Below, piece by piece: positions 17,287 through 25,744 of a stretch of DNA of 64,000 nucleotides. Within the stretch, counting starts at the first letter, position 1. Each line of letters opens with the position of its first letter. Source of the DNA: Geminicoccaceae bacterium (GTDB lineage: Bacteria > Pseudomonadota > Alphaproteobacteria > Geminicoccales > Geminicoccaceae); contig JANQPX010000038.1 of assembly GCA_028285265.1 (NCBI GenBank), forward strand, positions 62,001 to 126,000, given 5' to 3'. The notes below the pieces were generated by a model. That model was not told where the DNA came from. It did not search any database and saw only the letters and a list, made by a program, of their open reading frames with translations. Made by a program: the position numbers and the translations under genes.

Positions 17287-18669
17287 TCAGTGCCCAAACT
17301 TCGCGAGGCCGCCAAGATCCGAAGCATGGCGCAGTCCTTGACAAAAGCTCAAAAGTTGGCGTGCTCGAATGTCGTCCCACCCCCCATAAGCCGCATTGGA
17401 GAAAAACTTTCGTGCGATATCGTCATCGCTCAATGGTTCATGCTGTCCGCCGCGCATGTGAGGTTGATCATAACGCAACACCTTGCCCGACGTGAGCGTA
17501 ACAGAGAGGTGGCCGGTATAGTTTTGGGGATACTCGTTGTCAGGATCGATGCGGTAACTGATCTTTTTCGCAAGGTCGAGAAGATGCGGCTCACGAACCT
17601 TGCAATCGGTAAATTGGGCAAGACCAGCATCATCCTCGTAGAAGCCTAGCGCCATGCAAAAAGGCATCGAAAACTTCGCTGCATAGCCAGAAGGTGGTTC
17701 GTGCTTAGAAGCAAGCGGCTCCCATAGACGGTGGACCAGGCCCTCCCCGGTATCACAAAGAATGCGCTCAATGTCATCTGCTCGGACGCCAGTCCAGCCT
17801 AGTCTGCGTGCGCAGTCGATATAGGGATGAATCATGGTGCCACAGGCATAAGGTTTAAAGACGATTCTCGTCATGTACCAATCATCGCCAAGACCGTCAG
17901 TCAGGTGGCCGTAGTCCGGCGTGGCCGTCGGCGCAAAGGTCTTGAAGAAATTATGCCTTCCATCGAACACGGTTCGAGGCGCGTAAAAGCCGGTTTTCGC
18001 GATCAATGCTGCCTTGAGGCCGGACTGCGCCGCCCAGCCAGGATGAAGGCGCTTGGTCCAGGTGCCATCGGTTAGATACTCGAGAATTCCAGAGGACATA
18101 CTGGCGGCGATGCCGAATGCTGCGGTGAGCTGCTTGCGGTCGAGCCCAAGCGCGACGCCGACACCGGCAGCAGCGCCGAGCGTACCGATGACACCAACGG
18201 GGTGAAATCCTGCCCGATGCATGGACCCAGCGGCTACGTAATTCAGACGACAGACGGCTTCGAGGCCCGCGGTGATGCCGAGCAACGCCCCGGTGCCCGA
18301 CAAATGGTAACGCTCAGCAGCCGCCAGAACCGCCGGAATAACCATGGCACCAACGCGGATCGGCGCGCCTTCAAGCGTATCGTCAAAATCTTCCCCGTGA
18401 ATCGCGACGCCGTTCGCGAGCGCAGCATCTTGTGCCGTCAGCGTCTTCACTTGACCAATCGCGGTACAGGGGCCATCACCATCGGCGCTTTCGAGGATCT
18501 GACGCATATAATCTGTTGAGCGGGCAGCCAGGCACAGGCCCACAGCGTCGATCAAGTCACGCGTCGCAATGTTAAGAGCCTCGGCTGGTACTTTGCGTAT
18601 CGTCAGGTCGGCCAAAAAGGCCGAGAAACGCTCTGCGACCGTCACGTCCCTCATTTCAATTCTTGCCAA
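17287..18669 (-). CDS. MmgE/PrpD-family protein (copy 2)
   Basis: A 460-residue paralogue of the neighbouring gene with the same blocks in order: HGEDFDDTLEGAPIRVG, AGFHPVGVIGTLGAAAG, TWTKRLHPGWAAQSGLKAA and KPYACGTMIHPYIDCARR. Similarity runs the whole length, but the sequences differ at many sites, so the two could form a heteromer or act on successive intermediates. TTG 18669 has GGAGG five bases upstream; an in-frame ATG at 18654 is the alternative. It is the first gene of the MmgE-MmgE-TauE-rhodanese operon and is divergent from the second SDR gene. Confidence 0.9.
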   Translation of the reverse strand: MARIEMRDVTVAERFSAFLADLTIRKVPAEALNIATRDLIDAVGLCLAARSTDYMRQILESADGDGPCTAIGQVKTLTAQDAALANGVAIHGEDFDDTLEGAPIRVGAMVIPAVLAAAERYHLSGTGALLGITAGLEAVCRLNYVAAGSMHRAGFHPVGVIGTLGAAAGVGVALGLDRKQLTAAFGIAASMSSGILEYLTDGTWTKRLHPGWAAQSGLKAALIAKTGFYAPRTVFDGRHNFFKTFAPTATPDYGHLTDGLGDDWYMTRIVFKPYACGTMIHPYIDCARRLGWTGVRADDIERILCDTGEGLVHRLWEPLASKHEPPSGYAAKFSMPFCMALGFYEDDAGLAQFTDCKVREPHLLDLAKKISYRIDPDNEYPQNYTGHLSVTLTSGKVLRYDQPHMRGGQHEPLSDDDIARKFFSNAAYGGWDDIRARQLLSFCQGLRHASDLGGLAKFGH

Positions 18670-18697
18670 TAGCGCCTCCCCACTAGGATTGGTTTTT

Positions 18698-18728
18698 TGC
18701 CATGGCGGCGTTAGGCCTGTCCATGGCA
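18698..18728. promoter_or_regulatory. Inverted repeat in the divergent MmgE/SDR promoter
   Basis: Perfect 8-base arms TGCCATGG and CCATGGCA separated by 15 bases, lying between the divergent starts at 18669 and 18765. The left arm extends to a self-palindrome GCCATGGC. The position and symmetry suit an operator controlling both halves of the island. The regulator is not in the window. Confidence 0.5.
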
Positions 18729-18764
18729 GTCACGTGTATCGTCATTGCGGAGAGGAGAAAGCGG

Positions 18765-19529
18765 ATGATGGTAGCAACGTCACCGATGGAAAGCTTAAAC
18801 GGCAAGGTCGCGTTAGTCACAGGTGCATCGAGAAGGATTGGGCGCTCGACGGCACTCGGGCTGGCGCGCCATGGTGCTGACCTGGTCATTACAGCCCGCT
18901 CAGCCAGGGATGAGATCGAGACAGTTGCTGACGAAATCCGAGCGATCGGTCAAAAGGCGACCATTGCCATGGGTGATGTGACTAGCGAATCCGATGTTCA
19001 AGAAATGGTCGAGGCAGCGAAGTCAGCGCATGGCCGGATCGATATTCTCGTGAACAATGCTGCGATCCGCCGCCAAGTGCCACTATTGGACATGACGCTG
19101 GACGAATGGCGTGAGATCAACGCCGTCATTCTGGATGGTGCCTTCCTTGTGAGCCGTTCGGTCCTTCCGATCATGCTCGAAAATGGCGGCGGCACGATCG
19201 TCAACATAGGTGGTATGACCGGGCATACCGGCGCTGTTGCACGCGCTCACGTTTGTGCAGCAAAGGCTGGCATCGTCGGCCTGACAAAAGCGATCGCTGT
19301 GGAATTTGCAGATCGGGGCATCACCGCGAATTGCGTCATTCCTGGAAAAATCGGCGGGCCTAGATCGGCAACCTCTGGCGCATCCCCTGCCACACCTGCC
19401 ACGATTCCACTTGGCCGTGAGGGTAAAATCGAGGAAGCAGCTGGGATGGTCGTCTCGATGTGCCTACCGCATGCTCGCTTTATGACCGGTCAAAGTGTTC
19501 ATGTCTCAGGTGGTCTGTACATGCCCTAA
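18765..19529 (+). CDS. SDR-family protein with altered active site (copy 2)
   Basis: About 254 residues. The cofactor loop is TGASRRIG and the structural motif NNAAIRRQ. The catalytic Ser segment reads NIGGMTGHTG, and the YxxxK site reads RAHVCAAKAG, so the Ser and Tyr are missing while the Lys is kept. These are the same changes as in copy 1, together with a shared His in GH/AH-x-G and in AHV/VHV. GITANCVIPG and LGREG are also shared. ATG 18765 is preceded by a long purine-rich ribosome site (GGAGAGGAG); the frame extends to 18702 across the candidate operator, which argues against the longer form. It is divergent from the MmgE operon and upstream of the second TTT system. Confidence 0.85.
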   Translation: MMVATSPMESLNGKVALVTGASRRIGRSTALGLARHGADLVITARSARDEIETVADEIRAIGQKATIAMGDVTSESDVQEMVEAAKSAHGRIDILVNNAAIRRQVPLLDMTLDEWREINAVILDGAFLVSRSVLPIMLENGGGTIVNIGGMTGHTGAVARAHVCAAKAGIVGLTKAIAVEFADRGITANCVIPGKIGGPRSATSGASPATPATIPLGREGKIEEAAGMVVSMCLPHARFMTGQSVHVSGGLYMP

Positions 19530-20190
19530 GAGGCCGTCCAGCAAAACCGAAGGATACACTTGGCCGGCGTCCAGCGACGCATCGTTCCGCCAGAGCCACC
19601 ATCACCTGAACATTGCGCATAGCGTCAACTAGGGGGCCATGTTTCAATAGCCAAGAATGAGAAACGTTAAGCTACAGGCCTTGCCTCGGCCAGATCCCCT
19701 TGCATCGGATTGTCCGGCGCGCCGTGCGTAGCTCGCGCATGATGACAATAACAATTGCCGGCCTCGACGATATCGACGTCGATGATCGCCTGTCTCTCAG
19801 ACCATGTTGCGGTGAGGTCAGAACGAAAGACCATTGGATGTTTCATCCGCATTGATCCCTGCGCCAGTTCATTTTCTTCTTTGAGAAAGACCAATGCCCG
19901 CTAGCCCTGTTCGAAGCTCAGCCCCCTCATGATAGCCGGCAGGTGCGTTCAGCCGGCGATGTCGCGTTTTGCGTAGGACAGAGCTCGCGCAACCATCTCT
20001 CGCGGTAGAAGTGACATACTCTGGCACTTGTACAGTCAAGACTTGATCTTTCAGCTGTACCCATCCTTAACCCACTGATCAACCGCCGTTCTTTGCTGAT
20101 CGTCATCAGTTGACTATCAATTTTGCATCTGAAACTCTTGTCCTATCTTCAAGTTCGCAAAGACCAGATCAAAGTTCAGGGAAGAATCGC
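19530..20190. other. Leader region upstream of the second tctCBA operon
   Basis: About 660 bases without a convincing gene. A 75-codon minus-strand frame (19667-19894) starts at TTG, lacks a recognisable motif, and is not called. An 11-base palindrome TCAAGACTTGA lies at 20036-20046, nested within GTACAG/CTGTAC arms (20030-20060), about 140 bases before tctC. It may be an operator. Confidence 0.5.
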
Positions 20191-21162
20191 ATGAATCAAA
20201 AAATTCGGAGCCTCACCGGCGCAGTCGCTATGGTGGCTGTAACACTCGGTGCCGCAGGTACTGTCCTGGCGCAAGAGTATCCTCATGATTCCGTTACACT
20301 CGTGACCCATTCCAAATCTGGCGGTGGTACCGATGTGTTTCTGCGTGAGATGGTTAAGCATCTTGGGCCGTATCTCGGCGCCGATTTCGTCGTCGAAAAT
20401 GTCCGTGGTGGTTCCGGTGCGAAGGCTATGGCAAAGCTTGCGACATCGCCTGCCGACGGATCGATCTTCTATGGCACCACGCCGACCTTCATTAACACGT
20501 CACTACTCTCCGAGCCCGAATATACCTATCAGGACCTGATGGGCGTCACCAACGTCTTCCTCGACCCCCAGATCGTCTATGTAAAAGGGGATAGTCCGTT
20601 CAACAGCCTGACCGAGGTGGTCGATGCAGCAAAGGCTGATCCAGGCGCTGTGATCTTCGGGGTCACCACCCCAGGCTCACTCGATCGGCAAGTGATGGAA
20701 AAGTTCAAGGCGTTGACCGGCACCGATTCGCCGATCGTGACCCATGACGGTGGTGGCGAGCTTCTGATCAGCGTGTTGAATGGTACGGTATCCCTCGGCA
20801 TCGGCGAGATCCAGGAACTCACAGCGCAACTCGAGGCTGGAGAGGTCCGCATCATCACAACCTACACCGATGAACGACTCGACGACTTTGCCGACGTTCC
20901 AACGGCCAAGGAGCAGGGAATCGACTTGGTCGTGAACAAGTTCCGAGGCATTGCCGGGCCGAAGGGGTTGCCAGAAGATATCACGGCGAAATGGGAAGCT
21001 GCGATCCAAGGCGTACTCGAAGACGAAGCGTTCAAGGCCTGGTACGAGGCGCAGAGCCTGGTGCCTTTCTTCAAGAATACGTCTGATTATAATGTCTTCT
21101 TGGAGGAGTTTGCTGTCGGGCAACAGGCATTCTTCAAGGAGTATGGCATCACCGACGACTGA
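20191..21162 (+). CDS. tctC: TTT periplasmic binding protein TctC/Bug (system 2)
   Basis: About 323 residues. The signal peptide is at residues 1-27 (ending TVLAQE). The ligand-binding loops are HSKSGGGTDVFLRE, NVRGGSGAKA and GVTTPGSLDRQ. I chose ATG 20191 because the signal peptide begins there and AGGGAAGAA precedes it; the frame extends upstream to 20110 with no hydrophobic content. The SGGGTD loop is like that of system 1. It delivers a carboxylate to TctAB encoded immediately downstream. Confidence 0.92.
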   Translation: MNQKIRSLTGAVAMVAVTLGAAGTVLAQEYPHDSVTLVTHSKSGGGTDVFLREMVKHLGPYLGADFVVENVRGGSGAKAMAKLATSPADGSIFYGTTPTFINTSLLSEPEYTYQDLMGVTNVFLDPQIVYVKGDSPFNSLTEVVDAAKADPGAVIFGVTTPGSLDRQVMEKFKALTGTDSPIVTHDGGGELLISVLNGTVSLGIGEIQELTAQLEAGEVRIITTYTDERLDDFADVPTAKEQGIDLVVNKFRGIAGPKGLPEDITAKWEAAIQGVLEDEAFKAWYEAQSLVPFFKNTSDYNVFLEEFAVGQQAFFKEYGITDD

Positions 21163-21208
21163 TCACTTGATCACGTCATATCATTCTGCATCTAGTGGTC
21201 GGCGCGCC

Positions 21209-21718
21209 ATGAGTTTCATCAATCGCGATATTTGGATCGGTCTGGTGATGTTCCTCGTGGCCGTCGTCTACTGGTTTGAGGCAGACAAGATTAAGATCAG
21301 TCCATTGGATGGTCCGATCGGAGCGTCCGGCCTGCCGAAGTCCTTAGCATATGCGCTCGGTGCTCTTGCCATCATTCTCATCGCACGGAGCGTCATCGGC
21401 ACATTGATGGCGCCTAAGACCGCTAGCCAAGAGCCGGCCAGCGTCACATCCATGGGCGATTTGATTCGGCCCCATCTTCGTGCGATCGGCATGCTGGGTA
21501 TCGGTGTTGGTTATCTGCTGCTTGTGCCATGGTTGGGGTACACAATCACGATCGCCGCTTTGCTTCTTGTGGTATCCCTTTATATCGGCGCTGACCTGAC
21601 ACGGCGCACCCTGCTGATCGCCGCGATCGGTGGTGTTGCCTACTATCTGCTTTTCGTCCAGTTCCTCGGCATCCCCCTGCCCGCCGGCAAAGTCTTTCAG
21701 CTGCTAGGCTTAGGCTGA
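21209..21718 (+). CDS. tctB: TTT transporter small permease TctB (system 2)
   Basis: A 169-residue protein with four hydrophobic helices (about 7-23, 46-65, 90-110 and 125-160 as a closely spaced pair). ATG 21209 was chosen: the frame extends upstream to 20951, but that part lies inside tctC and is not membrane-like. It is followed 9 bases later by tctA. The call rests on topology, size and position. Confidence 0.85.
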   Translation: MSFINRDIWIGLVMFLVAVVYWFEADKIKISPLDGPIGASGLPKSLAYALGALAIILIARSVIGTLMAPKTASQEPASVTSMGDLIRPHLRAIGMLGIGVGYLLLVPWLGYTITIAALLLVVSLYIGADLTRRTLLIAAIGGVAYYLLFVQFLGIPLPAGKVFQLLGLG

Positions 21719-21727
21719 GGCTTGGCC

Positions 21728-23239
21728 ATGGAAGGTTTAGCCCACGCCTGGACAGCCCTTACCACGACCCCAGCCGTGTTTGCCGCCTTTGGCGGCGTCG
21801 CTTGGGGCATCTTAGGCGGTGCTCTTCCCGGTATTTCGCCGTCGATCACCATGGCATTGCTGTTGCCTTTCACGTACACGATGGAGCCAATTACCGCTAT
21901 TGTTCTCCTCGCCTCAACTTATGTTGGTGCCGAGTATGGTGGATCGATCCCGGCCATCCTCATCCGCACGCCAGGCACAAACGCCGCGGCCGCGACCGCA
22001 ATCGATGGCTATGAGATGCATAAGCAAGGCAAAGGTGGCGAGGCGCTTGGCCTTTCCTTGATCTCCGGTGTTTTCGGCGGGCTGATCGGCATTCTTTGCC
22101 TCATCTTATTGACCAAGCCGCTTGCCGGCGTTGCTCTGTACTTCACGCCGCCGGCCTATTTTTCGCTTGGTATTCTCGGGCTCAGCGTAATCGCGTCCCT
22201 TTCGTCAGGCTCTCTAATCAAAGGTCTCATGGCGGGCACCATCGGTCTGATGATCGCAACCGTAGGGACCGATCCGGTCTCAGGCGTGACACGTTTTACT
22301 TATGGTGCGCCTGAGCTCTTGGGCGGCATTCCCTTTATCCTTGTCATGGTCGGCGTCTTCGCCGTCTCCGAACTCTTGGTTCAGGCCAGCCAACCTGGTC
22401 AACAGCAGCGGGCGGAAAGCCGACAAATGCGAATTGTCTTGCCAAGCTTTGCGCATTTTCGACGGTTGACGAAGCCGCAATTGATCGGCTCTGGAATCGG
22501 TGTGTTCGAAGGATGCATGCCGGGCGCTGGCGGTACCATCGCGTCTTTCATGGCCTACAACGAAGCACGCCGCTGGTCGAAGACGCCAGAAAAATTCGGA
22601 AAAGGTTCGGACGAAGCCATCGTCGCTCCCGAGGCTGCAAACAACACGGTCGCTGGCACCGCCATCATTCCCGTCTTATCCTTTGGCATTCCTGGCTCCA
22701 ACTCGACCGCCATTCTGCTGGGCGGCCTCCTTATTCATGGCCTTCAGCCGGGGCCGCTCCTCTTTGAGCAACGACCCGACGTCATTTACGGCCTTTTTGG
22801 CGGGCTTTTGATCGCCAATGTTTCTCAATTGATTATCGGCATTCTCCTGTTAACGCCGGCGATCTGGCTGGTAAACAGACCAAAACCGTATCTGATGGCT
22901 GCGATTTACGCCCTCATCTTCTCCGGCATCTATTCGATCGATCATTCGCTGTTTGACCTTTATCTCGTGCTGATCGCCGGCGCCGTCGGCTACGTCATGC
23001 GACTTTTGGGCTTTCCCTTCCTCCCACTGGTGCTCGGTCTGGTGCTCGGCTATCTGATCGAAGCCAACTACCGACGTTCGCTGTTGCTTACCGGCGGTGA
23101 GCATCGTGTCTTTATCGAAGATCCGATTTCGCTTGGTCTATTGATCACAGCGCTCGTCTTTGTCGTCGGCTCGGGCATCCGCGACTACCGTGACATGAGG
23201 AAGAAGCAGGCCGCAGCTAGTGAAGGAGTTGAGGCCTAA
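21728..23239 (+). CDS. tctA: TTT transporter large permease TctA (system 2)
   Basis: About 503 residues with the family blocks GGALPGISPSITMALLLPFT, RTPGTNAAAATAIDGYEMHKQG, GCMPGAGGTIASFMAYNEARRW and APEAANNTVAGTAIIPVLSFGIPGS. GAGG sits 7 bases before ATG 21728, which I prefer over an in-frame TTG at 21722. Together with TctC and TctB it forms a complete secondary transporter for a carboxylate. It ends the plus-strand arm of the island; the next feature is a strong hairpin. Confidence 0.95.
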   Translation: MEGLAHAWTALTTTPAVFAAFGGVAWGILGGALPGISPSITMALLLPFTYTMEPITAIVLLASTYVGAEYGGSIPAILIRTPGTNAAAATAIDGYEMHKQGKGGEALGLSLISGVFGGLIGILCLILLTKPLAGVALYFTPPAYFSLGILGLSVIASLSSGSLIKGLMAGTIGLMIATVGTDPVSGVTRFTYGAPELLGGIPFILVMVGVFAVSELLVQASQPGQQQRAESRQMRIVLPSFAHFRRLTKPQLIGSGIGVFEGCMPGAGGTIASFMAYNEARRWSKTPEKFGKGSDEAIVAPEAANNTVAGTAIIPVLSFGIPGSNSTAILLGGLLIHGLQPGPLLFEQRPDVIYGLFGGLLIANVSQLIIGILLLTPAIWLVNRPKPYLMAAIYALIFSGIYSIDHSLFDLYLVLIAGAVGYVMRLLGFPFLPLVLGLVLGYLIEANYRRSLLLTGGEHRVFIEDPISLGLLITALVFVVGSGIRDYRDMRKKQAAASEGVEA

Positions 23240-23683
23240 TCGACGACACGCTACGGCCAAAGACTACGCGAACGGTTTGACGGAACGCGCTCGCTCGGCT
23301 GGGAGATCGCAGAGACGTCGCAGCTGACCAAGTCCTCCAGGCCTGAATTCTGTGAACGCGCAACAACCAGCACCACATCGGCGACGGGATCATCTCCGTC
23401 AATGCGCTTGATCATCCCTCCGCGATCGCTGAACGAAGCAAGCTATCGCCCATCCACAAAAGCATGGCTGCGATCTCGTCGGTCTTGAACAACGGCGAGG
23501 CTATCAATCTCTTCCGAGTGACCAAGCAGACACGAATCCGATCCGAAGGTTGATCGTACCTTTTGACGCTGCGCCGTCAGACCAGTCGCACGGTGGGGTG
23601 ACATTCCTGACTGACACAAAAAAAGACCCAACGGTCACGAATCCGTTGGGTCTTTTCTCAATCGCGTTGGCCGACGAGGCGCT
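23240..23683. other. Convergent intergenic region
   Basis: About 440 bases between the tctA and TAXI-gene stops. No supported gene is present. The only feature seen is the hairpin at 23621-23656. Confidence 0.6.
23621..23656 (-). terminator. Strong intrinsic terminator (usable from both strands)
   Basis: A perfect 14-base stem (AAAAGACCCAACGG and CCGTTGGGTCTTTT) with an 8-base loop. On the minus strand it is followed by an unbroken T-run (seven A residues at 23618-23624 on plus), giving a classic terminator for the TAXI gene that ends at 23684. On the plus strand the run is only four T, so it may also stop the tctCBA transcript. Confidence 0.88.
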
Positions 23684-24664
23684 TTACGATGAACTGCCTA
23701 CCCTAATCTGACGCAGAGCCTCCTCAGCGGACCAGTGACGTTCGATACCAGGAATGCCTTCCGAGATATCAATCGTCTGCCAAGACTCGTGGAACCCGTC
23801 CTCAAGCAGCTTTTCATAACCCGAGAAAAAGCGCTTGGTGAACTGCTCCACCGTCTGCCCACGCGGATGGTCTTTCGCCCAGTTATAGGTGATGAGCACC
23901 GTCGCAACACCGACAGTCTCAATCAATTGGCCGGGCGCGATAAGATCAGGGTACTGTTCCGATGACATGCTGGACTCACTATAGGTCCCGCTGACGGCGC
24001 CACTTGCTGGCACCGACAAAAAATGGAACCCCTCGTCCGCGCCGACACCTTCAAACAAGGAATTAGGTGCGCCGGTGGTCCGCGCCATGGCAACAATCTC
24101 GCCCTTTCTCATCTTCTCGAGCGCGATTTTGTGATTGAAATTCGTAATATCCACAGAGATACCGAGCGCATCGAAAACCACACTCGATGTCATTGAGGTG
24201 CCCGTCTCTGCACGGCCGAAGTTCACTTTTTTGCCAGCAAGGTCATAGATCGACTGAATGTCTTTCCGCGCAAGGAGATGATATTGCTCGGTGCCGAGCG
24301 GCGCAATCATCCGGACTGAGCCTTTGATGCCCGGGTAAATCTGATACTGGTCCATGAATTCGACGACGTCATGCTGAATGATCGCCATATCGACGCCGCG
24401 CAGGTAGAGTAGGTCCTCGAATTCTTTAGCCGAACCTTGCGAAACCATCGGAACGATCCGCAGGTCGTAGCCGTCGGAAAAAGCAATATCGAGATCGTAG
24501 GCCTGGTCGAGGTCGGTCGACCCTGGGCGTCCGGCCATAAGCCCAACAACGTGCTTGTTGACTTTCTCGCGATTGGTCTCGACCAGCTCGGACTGAGCCA
24601 CAGCCGGCCCGGCGATGCTCGCTGCCATCAAGAGGCCCAAAAGCGAAGCGTTCCTCATCATCAT
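23684..24664 (-). CDS. TAXI-family TRAP-type periplasmic binding protein, orphan
   Basis: A 326-residue exported protein. The signal peptide covers residues 1-23 (ending GPAVAQ). Typical TAXI features include YDLRIVPMVSQGSAKEFEDL, the segment MAIIQHDVVEF, then GTEQYHLLARKDIQSIYDLAGKKVNFGRAETGTS, in which the loop binding the ligand carboxylate is usually found. TAXI proteins deliver solutes such as glutamate or other small acids to a fused 4TM-12TM TRAP permease. No such permease is in the window, so it either pairs with a distant permease or serves as a sensor. Up to three adjacent ATG codons make the exact start uncertain. Confidence 0.87.
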   Translation of the reverse strand: MMMRNASLLGLLMAASIAGPAVAQSELVETNREKVNKHVVGLMAGRPGSTDLDQAYDLDIAFSDGYDLRIVPMVSQGSAKEFEDLLYLRGVDMAIIQHDVVEFMDQYQIYPGIKGSVRMIAPLGTEQYHLLARKDIQSIYDLAGKKVNFGRAETGTSMTSSVVFDALGISVDITNFNHKIALEKMRKGEIVAMARTTGAPNSLFEGVGADEGFHFLSVPASGAVSGTYSESSMSSEQYPDLIAPGQLIETVGVATVLITYNWAKDHPRGQTVEQFTKRFFSGYEKLLEDGFHESWQTIDISEGIPGIERHWSAEEALRQIRVGSSS

Positions 24665-24838
24665 ACATGACTCCTTTTACTTGGTCCGGAAGTCTCCAGA
24701 CATGGATTGCGTCGAGGGATCTCAAAGGCCAAACGTTCGTTAGGCCGCGCCACATATGGCGCTGATCTGAAGCCAGAAGTTTCTGGCGTATTTTATCGAG
24801 ACATAGGGCAAAGCGCTGAAGGGATTAACGCGTCGTAG

Positions 24839-25300
24839 TTACATAGTCGCATTCGTCGGCGCACTGGGTGGTGTCAGAGGCACCACAGGTGTTTCCACCT
24901 CCTGTTCGGCAGGTTGCGGTGGCGGTGTCGAGACCTCTGGGCCACCAGCGGCGACGCCAACATCGACAACAGATGTGATGATGCCATCACGAACGCCAAC
25001 GTCACGATCGCCGACGCGCACAATAAGCTCACCTTCACTCCAGTCGATCAGCTTACCTTCAACCGGCGCGCCATCTGTGACATCGACCCTGATCAGAGTG
25101 ATCGATTTCATCGGGACGATTTGATACCCGGTGCCAGCCAGTTTCATCGTTAGCGTGTTGACCCCAGCGTCGATAACGTCGCCGACATATTCCTTGCCGT
25201 CGTCAGTTACAACGCTGGTATCTGCCCATGACAACGATCCCTGCATCAGCAGAATCGCAGGCAGTAGAGATGCCGCGGCCATCCGCAAGCAGCCCCTCAT
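24839..25300 (-). CDS. Small exported protein of unknown function
   Basis: About 153 residues, not recognised. The signal peptide is at about 1-26 (LLPAILLMQGSLSWA). A compact beta-rich domain follows (about 27-105), in which two repeats of similar form can be seen: DDGKEYVGDVIDAGVNTLTMKL and DGAPVEGKLIDWSEGELIVRV. Each looks like an SH3/Sm-like barrel strand set (x-G-x-V/L-ID-x-N/E-T/L). The tail is rich in Pro, Thr and Val (about 115-153). ATG 25300 has GGAG upstream. It lies 174 bases before the TAXI gene on the same strand and may be co-transcribed with it. Confidence 0.7.
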   Translation of the reverse strand: MRGCLRMAAASLLPAILLMQGSLSWADTSVVTDDGKEYVGDVIDAGVNTLTMKLAGTGYQIVPMKSITLIRVDVTDGAPVEGKLIDWSEGELIVRVGDRDVGVRDGIITSVVDVGVAAGGPEVSTPPPQPAEQEVETPVVPLTPPSAPTNATM

Positions 25301-25744
25301 TGTGCTCTCCTTCATCAAATCGCACAGGAATTGTGGAAATTTCATCTAAAGTTGTTGCTTTCTAACATCGGACAAAATTTTTAGAAAGCATAATTCGCGA
25401 ATAATTAGCCTCATGTGCATTAAAGTCCGGCAAAGGCATCACATCTTTCGCATCTGTTTTGTCAATGTGCTGCAACGCCCTCGAATGCTCGTCGAATCGA
25501 AATTTTATGATCGAGATTTCAACTCTACACTTCTCCGATGTTGATCAAAACAGTCGGATGTGAACCCACACCATAGCAAATCCTCCTTCGCCAATTCGCC
25601 TCTTGTTCTTTGCCTCTAGACATCACCAGACGTCGCGGCCAATCCCACCTTTTTGGCAGACAGCCATCAAGGTCGTCGAGATCGTTGCTCACGACTGCCA
25701 TGTGTCGAGCTCAGTCAGCACCACCTTCACGCGTCAACCGCATG
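25301..25744. other. AT-rich promoter region
   Basis: About 440 bases between the small exported protein and the MFS gene. No gene is supported. It contains the palindromes listed separately and probably the promoter of the minus-strand pair. Confidence 0.55.
25357..25402. promoter_or_regulatory. Paired palindromes upstream of the small exported protein
   Basis: GCTTTCTA (25357-25364) and TAGAAAGC (25382-25389) form perfect arms around a 17-base AT-rich spacer. A second perfect palindrome, ATTCGCGAAT, follows at 25393-25402. They lie 60-100 bases upstream of the start at 25300 and could be an operator or the base of a 5'-UTR hairpin. Confidence 0.35.

Noticed and set aside
19667..19894. 75-codon minus-strand frame between the SDR and tctC genes
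   Set aside because: TTG start, no recognisable domain, a stop a few codons upstream and no ribosome site. It could be a decayed fragment, but nothing identifies it.
20951..21208. Extension of tctB system 2 into tctC
   Set aside because: The extra residues are not membrane-like and lie wholly inside the tctC coding region.
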